From Diphasiastrum complanatum (taxonomy: Eukaryota > Streptophyta > Lycopodiopsida > Lycopodiales > Lycopodiaceae), in NCBI GenBank assembly GCA_029204225.1, contig CM055109.1, positions 38,866,844-38,930,843 of the forward strand: a DNA stretch of 64,000 bases. Direction: 5' to 3'. The notes beneath the pieces are model-generated. The model was not told the origin of the DNA. It was given only the letters and a program-made list of their open reading frames with translations, and did no database searches. Shown here piece after piece: positions 34,726 to 47,280 of the stretch (its first letter is position 1; the number at the start of each line of letters is the position of its first letter). A program made the position numbers and the translations under genes.

Positions 34726-37700
34726 GTTATGCATTTCAGTTGTTGCTTTTTGCGTCTATGGTTTGTTCAGCATTAACAGAGTCAGCAGAGATAACTTCTA
34801 TAGCTGTTGACGGCAATGAGGTAGTGGCAGTGCTTTTGAATCTAAAAAACTCCATTCACGATCCCCTCAACGTGCTAGATAGCTGGGACGTGCAAAACAA
34901 TGCCACATTTTGTACATGGACAGGCATCATCTGCAATGATGTTTCCACAGACGTGTTGAGCATCAACCTCTCTAACAAGAATCTTTCTGGTTCAATCTCT
35001 CCAGAGATCGGACGGCTAGCTACATTGCAGGAATTAAATCTAGGTTACAACAACTTATCTGGAAAAGTTCCAGATGAACTTACTAACTGCTCCAGCTTAA
35101 GGTATCTCAATCTTACCGACAACAGTTTCAGCGGAATCCTTCCGTTTAAGATTTGGCGGATACCTAATCTAGAGACTATTGTTCTGTGGAACAATTTTCT
35201 GGAAGGTAGTGTGCCAGCAGAAATAGGATTGGCTTCCAATCTGCGGCATCTAGATTTAGGTGGGAATCAATTTGAGGGAAAAATTCCTACCCAGATTGGT
35301 AATCTGAGTTCTTTAGTACATATCACGCTCGCAGGAAACTACTTTGAGGGTAGTATTCCAATATCTTTAGGAAAGCTCTCTTGCTTGGAATGGATTTATC
35401 TCGGCTACAACATGCTCAACGGCAGTATACCCAATGAGTTTGGGCTTCTCTCCAACCTAAATCATCTTGATCTTGTGTTCAATAACCTCACGGGAGCGAT
35501 CCCGTATTCTCTTGTCAATCTCACAAAGCTGCAATATGTATTTCTCTACTCAAACAAACTTTCTGGAGAGATCCCACCAAGCCTAGGCAATCTCACACTG
35601 CTTATTTCTTTGGACTTGAGCAATAACAGCTTGAGTGGAGAGATTCCTAAAAGTATAATCAGCTTGAAAAACCTGCAAATTCTCAACCTTTTCACTAACA
35701 ATCTGATCGGAGAGATACCAACCTCCCTTGTGGATCTATCTAGCCTGCAGGTTTTAGCTTTATGGGAGAATCAGCTTTCAGGAATCATCCCTCCTGATCT
35801 TGGACGAAACAGCAACTTGACTGTACTTGACCTTTCCTCTAACCGCTTGACAGGATCCATCCCATTGGGCCTATGTGATTCAGGTTACTTTTACAAGCTT
35901 ATTCTGTTTGATAATCAGCTTAGTGGGACGATTCCAGAGAGTCTGGGTAAGTGTCAGAGCCTGCGACGTGTACGCATTCAAAACAATTCATTCTATGGTA
36001 GCATTCCTGCTGGAATTTGGGCACTGCCTCTCCTCTATTTTCTTGAGCTCTCCGGTAACAAACTCACTGGAGATCTCAGTGGCTTGCAGGAAAATGCTCC
36101 ACTTGATCTTCAGGTGCTCCACCTACAGAACAACCAGCTGTCAGGAACAATTCCTTTGGAGCTTGGGAGTCTCTCGAAACTGGTAGAGTTAGACCTCTCG
36201 GAGAATCGATATTCAGGAGAGATTCCATCCCATCTGGGGAACCTTTCCCAATTGGCCGTGATGGATCTCAGCAGTAACGCTTTATTCGGCCACATTCCGT
36301 CGTCCCTTCGTGCTTGCAAGCAACTGGTAACTCTGAAATTGCAAAGCAATGATCTTACTGGTGAGATTCCACCAGAAATTGCAACCATGCAGGCTCTGGG
36401 ATACTTAGATGTTTCCCAAAATCAGCTTACTGGAAGACTTCCTCCGCAGCTCAGTTACAATAAAGCCTTGAATTACCTCAACGTTTCATATAACGATTTC
36501 TCAGGTCCTGTACCAGTCGGAGGAGTGTTTGCAGTGGTGGGCAACAGTTCTATAATTGGCAATGCTCATCTTTGTGGGAACTCTCTCTTGGGTTTGAAGG
36601 CTTGCTCAGATGATGATGACCACCGAATAGGGATTGCAGCATGGCTTGTGGGAATCGGATTGGCAATGGGAGTTGCTGCTGCTCTTTCATACTACTACTT
36701 CCGTTCGAGAAGAGCCAAGGCATCAGAATATATGAGCCAAAAAGTAAACTTCACTGAATCAAGCTCATGGTGTCTTATATTATACCAGAAGGGACTGCTT
36801 TTAAAAGCTACCGAAGTTGTCGAGACAGTCAAGGAGGAGAGAATTGTAGGAAAAGGAGCTTCTTCTGCTGTTTACAAAGGAGTGATGGAGACTGGGGAAG
36901 TTTTTGCTGTGAAGAAATATTTTGTTCAACCACCACAACTCTCCGAAGAGTTGCATGTACTTGGGAACATCCACCATCAAAATATTCTGAGTCCCCTAGG
37001 GGCTTGCTTCAAGTCCGAAACAGAGCTTCTGATTTACAAATTCATGGCAAATGGCAGCTTGGCATCAGTGCTTCATGGTTTCAATTCTGACGCTCTCACG
37101 TGGGCAAGACGTGCTCAAATCGCTGTGGAAATTGCTCAGGCTCTTGCTTATCTCCATAGCTCCAAGCCTCAGATTCTCTCTGGAAACTTAACATCTAAGA
37201 ATATTCTGCTTGATGAGAAATTTAATGCTCATATCCTGCTAAAACCCAACTCGAGGAGAGCTAATAGAACATCACAGAGATCAAAGCTCGCAAATTCTAT
37301 CCATGCTGCTCCAGGTACATAAAATTCTTGTTTTTATCTGTTTTCCAAGTAAATCTCCAGTACAAGCTTGTAGACTGTCCCTGAAAGTACATCAGACACC
37401 TTTAAGTTACTTTGACTGTTGTTCACGCAGACGAAGCTGACAACGAAAAACTGGCAAAGATGGCGGATGTTTATTGCTTTGGTAAGGTTCTCCTGGAACT
37501 TGTAACTGGAAAAAGGCCTGCAGAAATTTGTGGAGAGCATGTTTATATGGTTGATCAGGTTCACAAAGCCCTCTCGGAGTCATATATCAAACTGGAACAA
37601 ATTGTGGACCCTTCATTGAGAACGGGGCATCGGCAAAGAGACGAAGAGATCTTGCAGTTTCTAAGGTTTGCCGCTCTTTGCACTAAGGCCTCAACTTCAG

Positions 37701-37789
37701 AGCGCCCAACAATGCAGGACGTGGTAGAAATGTTTACCAGCAAGGTGCCTAGCATTACTGCAACGGGATTATTGATTAAAATCGTATGA
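34722..37789 (+). CDS. LRR receptor-like kinase, probable pseudokinase (two exons)
   Basis: A plasma-membrane receptor-like kinase of the LRR class. Exons 34722-37314 and 37431-37789 (GT donor at 37315, AG acceptor at 37429-37430, phase 1) give 983 residues. A signal peptide lies at about 1-20, an LRR N-terminal cap at about 28-72 with the FCTWTGIIC cysteine pair, 22 LRRs of the plant LxxNxLSGxIP type at about 80-608, a C-terminal HLCGNSL cap, a membrane segment at about 636-660 and a kinase-like domain at about 700-970. The glycine loop (GKGASSAVYKG) and ATP-binding Lys (about 731) are present. The catalytic HRD is replaced by Ser-Gly-Asn (about 820-822) and the DFG segment is absent: AHI runs directly into LLKPNS, a deletion of roughly seven residues. 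Phosphotransfer is therefore unlikely, and signalling would need partner kinases. The replacement recalls a catalytic-site form I remember from the Arabidopsis LRR-RLK SKM1 group; that relation is tentative. The frame is intact, unlike all the TE genes here. Confidence 0.95.
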
Positions 37790-38715
37790 AAACTTGAAAT
37801 GAACTGAAATTAGACGCTGAATCTTGCATACCTGCACCAAAATCTGCAAGACAGGCCGATGGATATACTAGATCCAATAAGTGCACACTATTCGTTCACC
37901 TTCAGATCAGTGTCCAGTAGATTAACAGTTACAATCTCTTTAATGTATTTATGCTGCGCAAGCTGAAAATTTAGATCAATCAGGATCAACTACAGGCAAT
38001 CCCAGGAATTTCACCATCTATGATCCAAGTTCACTTCAATCAGGCCGCAGAACTAGCATAATACATCTGGGTAAAACTTAATAGATACATCACATAATGA
38101 ATATACAATATATGGAACATAGTTCTGCAGCTGAACATGAGTCTCACATAATCGTAGATAATATCTTCCTGATCGTTTAAGGATTTTGAGGGCTAATGAT
38201 ACACTCTTCAGTGATAGAGTAGTGAGTAGGCCCTCGGAACTTGTCTTCTTTCTGATATACACATTGGTCTTGATTATGCTAGCAGCTTGCCTTTGATAGT
38301 GAATTTGGTACCCTTCGTATGTTCTAGTTGCTTCTTGATTTGGCTGTATAGGTGTATAATACATAATTGGTCTTTCAATCCTTCTTTCAGAAATGATATG
38401 GCTGGATAGCAATTCAACCGTGATTAAAGTTGTATTGTTGGCTGAAAGAGGTAATTATGGAGGGAACATGTGAACAAGTATCTAAAATAGCATGAATAGG
38501 TGGCTTTGCAAATTGTAGGAGGCCGTTCTATGCACTTCTTGGCCTTAAATTGCTTCTTGCATCCTCTGTAATCAGCATAACACTACAAATGAATATACTC
38601 ATTTTGATCATTGTTGATTATGTTCTTGTTATTGCCTTACCCAAGTCGACCAACTCTTTTGTGAATTAGACAGATTCTTTGCTATGTTTTTACTAGCTTT
38701 GTAGGTTAGGGTCAT
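37790..38715. other. 3' region of receptor kinase; no other gene seen
   Basis: A minus-strand frame of 119 codons (38053-38412) is open but unrecognised and has no supporting signal. The 3' UTR of the kinase gene presumably lies in the first few hundred bases; no clear poly(A) signal was singled out. Confidence 0.4.
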
Positions 38716-39930
38716 GTCGATCAATCCAAGTATCATTGAGAAGTTGGATGGATAAAATTATGAAGTATGGAGGTAGGAGATGTGGTTGTTTGATCTGTCA
38801 TTGATACGAATAAGAAGGCCATCATAATGGAATCTGGATGAACAAGACCAGCCAACGAATTGGGAGCACTAGGCAAAGAGAACACAAGGCAAATGTTGTC
38901 ATTTGCTCGTCTTTGGGAGAGCTTGAAGTGACACAAGAAGTCTAGGACTTGCTCATTTCTACAACTCCAAGAGTGTTAATAATCTATACTCTTGCAAATA
39001 ACTTGGCAAGACATATATGGTTAAGGGTGAATAGTATGATACAAAAACAAGTCCTTTAAAGATTTGAGAAAGCATGATTGTTAAGATGGGTAGAAAAGAA
39101 GAACTATGATAAACTGCCACTATTGTATTCTACTAGGGCATAGCATGGTGTTTGACGGGTATATGGATGCCGAGAATTATCAATGGTGATCTCTATTGAG
39201 TTTATCAATGGATTAGTGTTGATGTCCAGGCAAAGTAAAAGGCAAGTGGTCAAAGGGTCAAGATCAAGGTGAGCCTTTCTCTTTTGTTAGTAAGAAGAAA
39301 GATAGGTCAAAGTTAAAGTGCTTCTATTGTGGAATCGAAGGGCATTTCGCTAATGAATGTTTTGAAGAAGCAAAGAGATGAAGGTAGCAAGCAAAGCAAC
39401 TTTACTACTAATGATGAGGATCTAGGTGGTTGTGATTCTCTTTTGATGTGTTCTTCAAGTCCAATATCAAGTGAAGATGACAAAGATTCATGGTGGTTTG
39501 ATAGTGGAGCTAGTTCACACAACATGACTAGTCACAAGAAGTTTTTTACTTCTTTGGTCACGTATGATGGAGCCAAGAAAGTGATTCACATGGCCAATGG
39601 TGGTAAGTGTGTGATTGAAGGTATTGGTTCAATTCCTATTTGTCTTTCTACTAATAGGAAAGCAAGACTTGATGGTGTTCTCTACATTCCTTCACTTTCA
39701 AAGAATTTGTTAAGTGTTGGTCAAATGATAGAGAAAGGATATGATGGAAAAGTTTAGTGGTGATGCTTCATTACAAAGGAAGAAATCTTGGTTGCTAGGG
39801 GCAATAAACAAGGTAGACTTTTCAAGCTTGATGCTTTTGTTATGTCTAACAAAAAGAATGGAATGGAAGAGGATATTGGTCTCTGTGGAAAATCTGCAAA
39901 ATTGGACCAAGAATGGATCCTAAAATGATC
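38716..39930 (+). pseudogene. Ty1/copia gag and protease remnant (same family as 44.7-45.9 kb)
   Basis: Begins MSINPSIIEKLDG, a copia gag opening, followed by many stops. From 39290 the match to 45300-45960 is strong: a zinc knuckle CFYCGIEGHFANEC (about 39320-39361), a frameshift, the protease motif WWFDSGASSHNMTSH (about 39490), VLYIPSLSKNLLSVGQM (about 39680-39730), and a frameshift at about 39750. No integrase or RT follows and no LTR is attached. Confidence 0.88.
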
Positions 39931-40999
39931 CACAAGAGTGATTGGATGTTAGATACAATTGATCTACCAATCTACACACAATACCTTGAGAATGACTCTC
40001 CTCCTCAATCCTTGGCACACTTGAACCTTGAAATGACTCTTTAGAATCCTCTTCATGGTGCTCCTTCTTGATAGAAATCCGAGACCTCCATATCTCATAA
40101 CGATCACAACAATCATGACCATTCAATATTCACTTCCTATGATTATCAAGATTACTTATGCTAGAAACATAAGTCCAAAAATCACCACAACTTGGCATGA
40201 TGTTTCTAATATTGAAATCAAAAGGTATTTGCATCTCAATAAGGCTAACTACTTGCTTATGGATATAAGTGTCCACTTTGGATGCTTCACTTATTCTCAT
40301 AAGAAGTTTACAACTTGTTTTTAAGATTGAAAACTTACAGTTTTCATCTTTAAGAATGAACACATCATTCATGATCTTATTGAAATCAAAAGGTCCTACA
40401 TTATGAAGATATTGCCATGTCCTTGACTTCAGAACTAATGTAAGCTTACAAGGAAAACATACTTTGCTATCCTTTAAGGATCATACTCAACTAGTATTGC
40501 CTTAATTCACCTTTGTGATACAAAAATCTTTACAAAGAAAAATAGTTCTTCATAAGTTGACATGAGAGCATAAATGAGACTATTTTCATTTTGTGATTGC
40601 TCCTCCTTATTCTTGATTGATTTCTCTTGGATCATAACGATAAGTTTAAACTTATCTAAAGTTCCAAGCAAAATACTTTCCAAGGACATGAAATAAATCC
40701 AAGTTACTTCCATGAAAGTGACATCTATCTTTACATCTTGAACCAAACAATGCACTTCCAAATGAAAAATTATAAAAGGTCTGACATGTGTTGTGATGGA
40801 CTCTTGAAGACAATTCTTGTAAATCCTTGTGATACTCCAAGCCTCATTCACCTTTCCACAAAGAGAACACCTTTCCTTGGATTTGGATATATTTGCAGGT
40901 GTTTAAAGACTCAAGTAAGGTCAAAAGAACAACAAAGAAATATTTTTTAAGTTTACTTTACTTCTATCTCATTTTTGAGCTATTTCATGTGGATGTGTG
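39931..40999. other. No gene identified
   Basis: AT-rich. A minus-strand frame of 114 codons (40507-40851) resembles nothing I recognise. It probably includes old LTR or leader sequence of the copia family around it. Confidence 0.35.
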
Positions 41000-41329
41000 C
41001 AAATTGTCAAGATATGGTAAAACTAGCTACATTGTCTTGCAATATCTTATTGTTGGAGTTGTACTAGCATTCTTGGCTGATTTTGATGAAGGGAATGAAG
41101 CTATTGGAGGTTCATTATGTCACTCATTCATGGACAAGTCATCAAGTGTTGATGATATCTTGTGGCAAGATGGCAATGGAGGCTCATTCATGGAGTTTTA
41201 TGGTGGAGACAGATAAAGAAAGCTTTAAATATGGAGGAGAGAAGGAAGCAAATGGTCATTGCTCACATTTATTGTTTGTTTTCGTAATTTTTCAAAGAGT
41301 TCAAACTTTCAAGCATGGAGGAATCATTT
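41000..41329 (+). repeat. Fragment related to the 3' non-coding internal region of the copia family
   Basis: The ACTCATTCATGG, GATGGCAATGGAGG and GAGTTCAAACTTTCAAG-type sequences resemble 46290-46500, downstream of protease in the LTR-bounded member at 42881-47280. Orientation plus. It ends where the minus-strand gag fragment begins. Confidence 0.5.
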
Positions 41330-41530
41330 CATCACCGCAAAGCTTTGAACAAGATTAGCATGATCATCCAACAAGCCATTAAGTATAACTTGAACAAGTT
41401 CTACCTCCTTGATGCTCTCATCAATACCTGACTCATCATTGAATGCTTTAACCCTCAAAACAAAAACATGAGTACTCTCTTCCTTCTTTTTCAAACTTTG
41501 AAAGATTTATCTTCTTAGAGTCAATCACAA
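41330..41530 (-). pseudogene. Ty1/copia gag fragment, minus strand
   Basis: Read on the minus strand: LRR, stop, IFQSLKKKEESTHVFVLRVK, then GIDESIKEVELVQVILNGLLDD and HANLVQSF. This aligns with the gag at 44975-45165. It shows that a second copy of the same family is inserted head-to-head against the fragment at 41000-41329. Confidence 0.85.
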
Positions 41531-42880
41531 GATATGGAAACTCTGATGGTTTATGTGATCCATAGGCTTACTGTCCAGTGATGGACAACAAGCCAAAACA
41601 CTCTTTATTGATTGGTGCTTTGTATGTATATACCTTCTATTATCCAGTGATGGATAGAAGGATACTTTATGGCTCACTTCTAACAATCATAAGCCTAAGT
41701 TTTCTTAGAAATGCTCAAGGAACTAGGCATTGACTTAATCTCTGATCTTGCAATGAAATGATACTCTCAAATATCTCTTCATGCTTTCAGTCTCACCTTA
41801 CGATACTAAACTGTTATCGATGCATGTGATAATGTAGCATCGTTTTGTTACTACAGCCTGTTATCATCTACATTCTAGCATCATCTTGCTAAAAAAAAGG
41901 TATGTTACCTACTGAAACTTCATAAAGCAAGCAATTTAGCACACTCTGTGTACATTGTCTAAACGTTTTTTACATAATTCTTAACATAGCTATGGGCTAA
42001 CAAGACTATTTTTCTATTGTTATGATTTAAAGTAAAAGAATCCTTTTGTGAAAACAACAATGGCAGCCTCTCAAGAAGTCACGTCTACAAACATTCAGAT
42101 ATGATTTCTTGTTATCAATTTTTATGCGAACCCTACGCAGCATGTACAAGCATGGGATGAGTAGTTCCTTATATCTTAATATCTATTTCTCTTCAACACA
42201 CTCAAACAACGACATAAGTAAAAGAGACTGCATCTAATCTTAAAAGCAAACTGACTGAACTGTTTTTAAAGAAATCCTTGTCAAAAACCTAATAGTAGGG
42301 ACTCCAAGAAAACAGCATGGATATGTATAAAAGGGTTAGAATGGCACAGATCTGCCCTAATACCTTGTAAAGACATTGGAGTTCTCTTGCTAACAATAAT
42401 TAATGTCTATCCTAAGTAATGTCCCTATACCATGGTTGATATAAAGGTTCCGTATAGCATGGATTTGCTCAGAAACAATCATACAATCAACCATGGCAAA
42501 ACTTAACCCTCCCCTTCTTACTTACTTTTATGCAAACTCTTCTTCTTTGCCTGCTTGATTTTTTCTCTTCCAAATTATGCTCCCTCCCTCTCCCAAATGT
42601 TGCCACTTTTTTCACATTGCAAATTCAAAATAACATTTATATCCAACGTGACAAGTGTAGTGTGACTCGTTCCCTCCCAAATCTAAATCTACTAGCATTT
42701 TTTTTTATTGTTTCTAGCTTTTGAAGAGCACACCAATAATTCATAGAAGTAGCCATAAAAAAAACTTGATGACATTTTCTGGATTTTTTTTATGGTTTTT
42801 AATTTCAAAATCTGTCAAATCTGTTTCTTAAGGGGGCATGTGACTTTTCTAGCATTAGTAGAGAAGCATATGCAACAATA
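41531..42880. other. No gene seen
   Basis: AT-rich sequence without recognisable coding. Includes a short duplicated phrase CCAGTGATGGA (41576 and 41644). Confidence 0.4.
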
Positions 42881-43543
42881 TGTGAAAATTGTCAACATTT
42901 CCTAGCTAGTTTGAGGCCTAAATTGGCAATTTTTGTACATAGTTTTGGATCTAACCTTTCACACATTTGAAAGAGGCCTAGATACTTTTACTTTAGTATA
43001 TATTTCATATTAAAGAAGTCTCAAACTTCAGGACCTTAGAAATGACCCCAAAATCATGTTATTTGGACATATAGGCCTAAATTGGCTATTTTAGGCTACT
43101 GGTGTCCTAAAATTGAGTCCTAAGTTCTAGAGAGAGAGAGAGAGGAGAGAGAGTCATCTCTCTCACCTATATTAGGCGGAAATTTGTGGAGAACAGGCTG
43201 GAGAAACTTATTGTATTGTTGAGAGAGATCAATAGATCATTGTCACAGTTTCTTCCTCCATTGAGAGCATTGCTTTGTGTATTGTCTTCAAGCTTTTGTG
43301 TATGATCTTAAGAGGTTTTCAAAAGTGGTAGGTTGTTGTTGGGAGCCCTGTTTGCTGTTATTTTTGGCTGCCATCAGTACATTTTATTAGTTTCTTTTGT
43401 CTCTTGAATGCTTTGTCAAGTTCATGTGTATCTAAGGTAGCATTAGGATGCTTTGCCATTTCTAGCTTTTGTAGCGTGTTGTGCAAAGATCTTAGCCAAG
43501 TATTTTGGGAGTTTGGATCCATTTAAGATCCACTTTTTTCACA
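42881..43543 (+). repeat. 5' LTR
   Basis: 663 bp, TGTGAAAATT to TTCACA. It contains a GA-rich AGAGAGAG run near 43130. Matches 46728-47280 closely apart from a gap of about 110 bp. Confidence 0.93.
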
Positions 43544-43556
43544 TGGTATCAGAGCT
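43544..43556 (+). promoter_or_regulatory. Primer-binding site (initiator tRNA-Met)
   Basis: TGGTATCAGAGCT directly after the 5' LTR. Confidence 0.92.
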
Positions 43557-44678
43557 AGTTGGTTGTTGTTTTGAGTAAGATTTCCATTTATGGTGATATT
43601 TGGATGTTTGATCAAGTTCTAGCATGATTATGCATTTCACTGTTGATTAAATCTTACTAACCTTTGTTTTGTGAGTTGAACTTGTGGATCAAAAGCATAT
43701 TTCAGGTCTATTGAAGATCAGATTTTGGATCAAACACCTGATCATTTGTTGATTGTGAGGCTTGTGCATATTCAATAGTGACAATGTTCTGTTCAATCTA
43801 TTGTTGACAATCTCCATTTCTGTGGATAAACACTCTCTTTTGTGGATGAACACTCTTCTTAAGTGGATGAACCTTCTCCTTAAGTGGATGACAAATACTC
43901 TTTGAGTGATTTTGTATTGCTCCAAAAGGCTGAGCAAAGCTCCCACTTGGATGAAAGATCCCTTTTTGGGTGAACAGATTGTGAGCAATCTTTTGCATAA
44001 ATTTTGGTGTACTTTGTTGAGCATGTAAGTAACTCTCCTTATGTAATTTGATTGGAGCATTTGCTGGAAGGTTTTAACCATTATGCAAATGTGTTTTTAG
44101 GTTCTTATCAGGTTGAGGAACATTATCATGTGAAGTGATCTTAGATCTACATCTAAACATCGAGATTTGACAAGCTAGTGAAGCTAGTCTTGTGATTCAC
44201 TAAGAGTGCTCTTTCATTCACCTCTAAAGCTTGTAGTTATCACTTTTTGGAGTTTATAAGATTTTAGAAGTGTGGTTTAGATGTGGTTTTATAGGTTGAA
44301 TCAATATCTTAGTGTGTTGATCATATGTTGATTAAGTTTATTCAATTCTAGGTATTCTTGGCAGCCTAGTCTTGTGTATTTTCTAGGAATGCAAGCAACT
44401 CTTCACACCATAACTTGATTTGGTCACTTGCTGAAAAGTTTGAGAGCTTAAGCAAGAGTGTTTTCAGGTCAGTTTGAGTTTGTAATCCATTCTTAGTGTG
44501 TGAAAAGTGTTGCATGTGTTTCAATCTTCCTCTCTATGATTAGAAACTAGCCAGGTTCAAAATAGAAGTGTTTTAGGGTCCTAGATAATCTGAGATCTCC
44601 TTATCCATCATTTGTTGAGAGAAAAGTGATGCTAGGTACATTAGGACAGAGCCTAAAAGTTAAAGAATCATCATATTC
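43557..44678 (+). other. Leader between PBS and gag
   Basis: About 1.1 kb without convincing coding. Around 43830-43900 there are short repeats of GTGGATGAAC and TTAAGTGGATGA. Confidence 0.6.
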
Positions 44679-45958
44679 ATGGCTTCCAATGGTGGGATCA
44701 TGTTAGAAACTAATGATAGGTTGAGTTCATCAAACTACTCTACTTGGAAAGTGAGGATGGAGTCCTTACTTGAGTTTGGACATAGTTGCAGGAACTAAAG
44801 AGAGACCACCCACAGTTCAAGAGCAACAAAGGTTTGATAAGAAGGCTAAAAGGGCTCTTCATATCATTAAAATGGATGTTACCAATGAACTTCTCTTTGT
44901 AAAAGTCAAAGTGCAAGTGAGGCATGGAATGCCTTGAAGAAGCTCTTTGAATCACAGTCCACATCTAGGAGGGTATTGACCCTAAGGAAGCAAATATTTT
45001 CTAGTAGGCAAAAAGAGGGTGAAAGTGCTCATGCATTTGTCTTGAGGGTTAAGTCCTTAAGTGATGATCTAGCATGCATTGATGAAAGCATAAAAGATGG
45101 TGAAATAGTCCAGGTTATGTTGAATTGTTTGCTAGATGAACATGCTAACCTTGTGCAAAGTTTTGCCATTCAAAGAGTCTTGCCAAGTGTGGTTGACTTG
45201 CATGAAATCCTATTGGCTGAAGAACATAGGTTGCAATCAAAGCTTGCATCCTTGCAAGGTGGAGGTGAAGAGGCTTTCTTCACAAAAGGCAAAGTCAAAG
45301 GCAAAGGGAAATGGTCCAAAGGTGGTAACTCTGATCATGATGATCACTCTTCCTCCTCCTCTTCTACTTCTTTTAGAAAGAAAGATAAGTCAAAGTTCAA
45401 GTGCTTTTATTGTGGGATAAAAGGTCATTTTGCAAATGAATGTCATAAGAAGCAAAGTAATGAAGGTAGCAAGCAAAACAACTTTTGTACTTCTAATGAG
45501 GATCTAGATTCTTGTGATTCTCTCATGATGTGTTCTTCAAGTCTAATGTCAAGTGGAAGTGACAAGGATTCATGGTGGATAGATAGTGGATCTAGTTCAC
45601 ACATGACTAGTCACAAGGAGTTCTTTACTTCTTTGATCTCTTATGTTGGAACCAAGAAATTGGTTCACATGCCAAATGGTGGTGAGTGTATGATCAAAGG
45701 TATTGCCTCAATTCCTACTTATCTTTCTACTAATAGGAATGCAAGGCTTGATGGTGTTCTTTGCATTCCTTCACTTTCAAGGAATTTGCTAAGTGTTGGT
45801 CAAATGTTAAAAAAAAGGTACAAGACAAAGTTTGTTGGAGATGTTTGCTTCATTACTAAGGGAGATGTCTTGATTGGTAGGGGCAATAGACAAGGTAGAC
45901 TTTACAAGCTTGATGCATTTGTTATGTCCAACAAGATACGCAAAGTCTACAGAGCTTA
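44679..45958 (+). pseudogene. Copia gag and protease, mildly damaged
   Basis: ATG 44679 opens gag (LETNDRLSSSNYSTWKVRME) and is followed by frameshifts at about 44780 and 44905. From 44934 a single frame runs to the stop at 45957-45959: gag C-terminal part (AHAFVLRVKSLSDD, VQVMLNCLLDEHANLVQSF), a Ser-rich linker, zinc knuckle CFYCGIKGHFANEC (about 45400-45441), protease DSWWIDSGSSSHMTSH (about 45572-45615) and VLCIPSLSRNLLSVGQM (about 45755-45805). The frame ends at the start of where GAG-pre-integrase would follow. The open part is 341 codons and looks better preserved than other copia coding in the window. Confidence 0.92.
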
Positions 45959-46713
45959 AGTTATGCTAGATCTAGGTTGAGATCTAATGAGCTTCTTGGA
46001 GATAGTTATTGTTGTGCTAACTTGGCAACTTTTGGTGAATCTATGATCAATGTTTTGGATCCATTGGATCTTGAAGATGGACTAGTGCTACCTACTAGTC
46101 AAATGGAGTCATGTGGTGCTAAATTAGTATCATGCTTGAACTCTTCTATTCATAGATTTCCAAGTCTCGCTAGTGTTGGCAAATTGGCAAATTGTTGACA
46201 ATGTAGGATCAAGGGTTGTATGCAAATCTTGTGGAGATACTTCAAGTATTTTAAATTCAGGTTTTGCTCATTCAAATGCAGCAGAGAACACATCATTTTG
46301 GCATTCATTCACTCAAGGGCTTTCATGGAGATCTACAAAGGCAAGGTGGTGATGGAGGTTCATTCCTGGAGATACATGGTACATTCACTATGGGCATAGT
46401 GGAATGTGGAGGAGGCATGCAAACACTTGTTGGTTACTTTCACTTACAACTTGTTTGTTACAGAGAATTCAAAGGTGGATACATGGAAGAATCCTTTCAT
46501 TATGATTCTATGTTCTTTTACATGTATCTTGTTCACCATTATATGTAAAATTGATGTAAGAAATAGTGAAGCATCCTGTATGGACACTATTATCTATATC
46601 AATTATGTTGTACTTCATATTGTTCATATTAGAACACTTGATACGAGATCTATTATCATGAAGGAGATCATTCTTAGGTTGGATCAAAGTAGTGTTGTAA
46701 AACTAGCAAGTTA
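45959..46713 (+). other. Internal non-coding region lacking INT-RT-RH
   Basis: Between protease and PPT. Some short frames occur but none shows integrase, RT or RNase H motifs. Related sequence is found at 41000-41329. Confidence 0.7.
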
Positions 46714-46727
46714 AGTTGAAGAGGGAG
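46714..46727 (+). promoter_or_regulatory. Polypurine tract
   Basis: GTTGAAGAGGGAG lies directly before the 3' LTR start. Confidence 0.8.
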
Positions 46728-47280
46728 TGTGAAAATTGTCAACATTTCCTAGGTATATATTTCATATTGAAGAAGTCTCAAACTTCAGGACCTTCGAAAT
46801 GACACCAAAATCATGTTATTTGGACATATAGGCCAAAATTGGCTATTTTAGGCTACTGGCGTTCTAAAATTGGGTCCTAACTTCTAGAGAGAGGAGAGAA
46901 AGTCACCTCTCTCACCTATATTAGGCTGAAATACGTGGAGAATAGGTTGGAGAAACTTATTGTATTGTTGAGAGAGATCAATAGATCATTGTCACAGTTT
47001 CTTCCTCCATTGAGAGCATTGCTTTGTGTATTGTCTTCAAGCTTTTGTGTATGATCTTAAAGTGGTAGGTTATTGTTGGGAGCCTTTTTTGTTGCTATTT
47101 TTGGCTTCCATTAGTACATTTTATCAGTTTCTTTTGTCTCTTGAATGTTTTGTCGAGTTCATGTTTATCAAAAGTAGCATTAGGATGCTTTGCCATTTCT
47201 AGCTTTTGTAGCTTGTTGTGCAAAGATCTTAGCCAAGTATTCTGGGAGTTTGGATCCATTCAAGATCCACTTTTTCCATA
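46728..47280 (+). repeat. 3' LTR
   Basis: 553 bp, TGTGAAAATT to TCCATA; the final CA of the 5' copy is TA here. Lacks the segment present at about 42910-43015 of the 5' LTR. Confidence 0.93.

Larger units (their letters stand above)
42881..47280 (+). mobile_element. Copia-family LTR element with gag and protease only (about 4.4 kb)
   Basis: Two LTRs (42881-43543 and 46728-47280), PBS, PPT, and a gag-protease coding block with no sign of integrase, RT or RNase H in the 750 bp between protease and PPT. Such gag-only LTR elements depend on enzymes from related autonomous elements. The 3' LTR lacks about 110 bp that the 5' LTR has near its start. The flanks (CAATA and CGATG) do not form a clear target duplication, so mutation or recombination at one end is likely. 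Confidence 0.9.

Noticed and set aside
38053-38412. 119-codon minus-strand frame downstream of the receptor kinase
   Set aside because: Open, but no recognisable domain, start signal or context; could be chance in 3' flanking sequence.
40507-40851. 114-codon minus-strand frame
   Set aside because: No recognised family; lies in copia debris and is not supported by signals.
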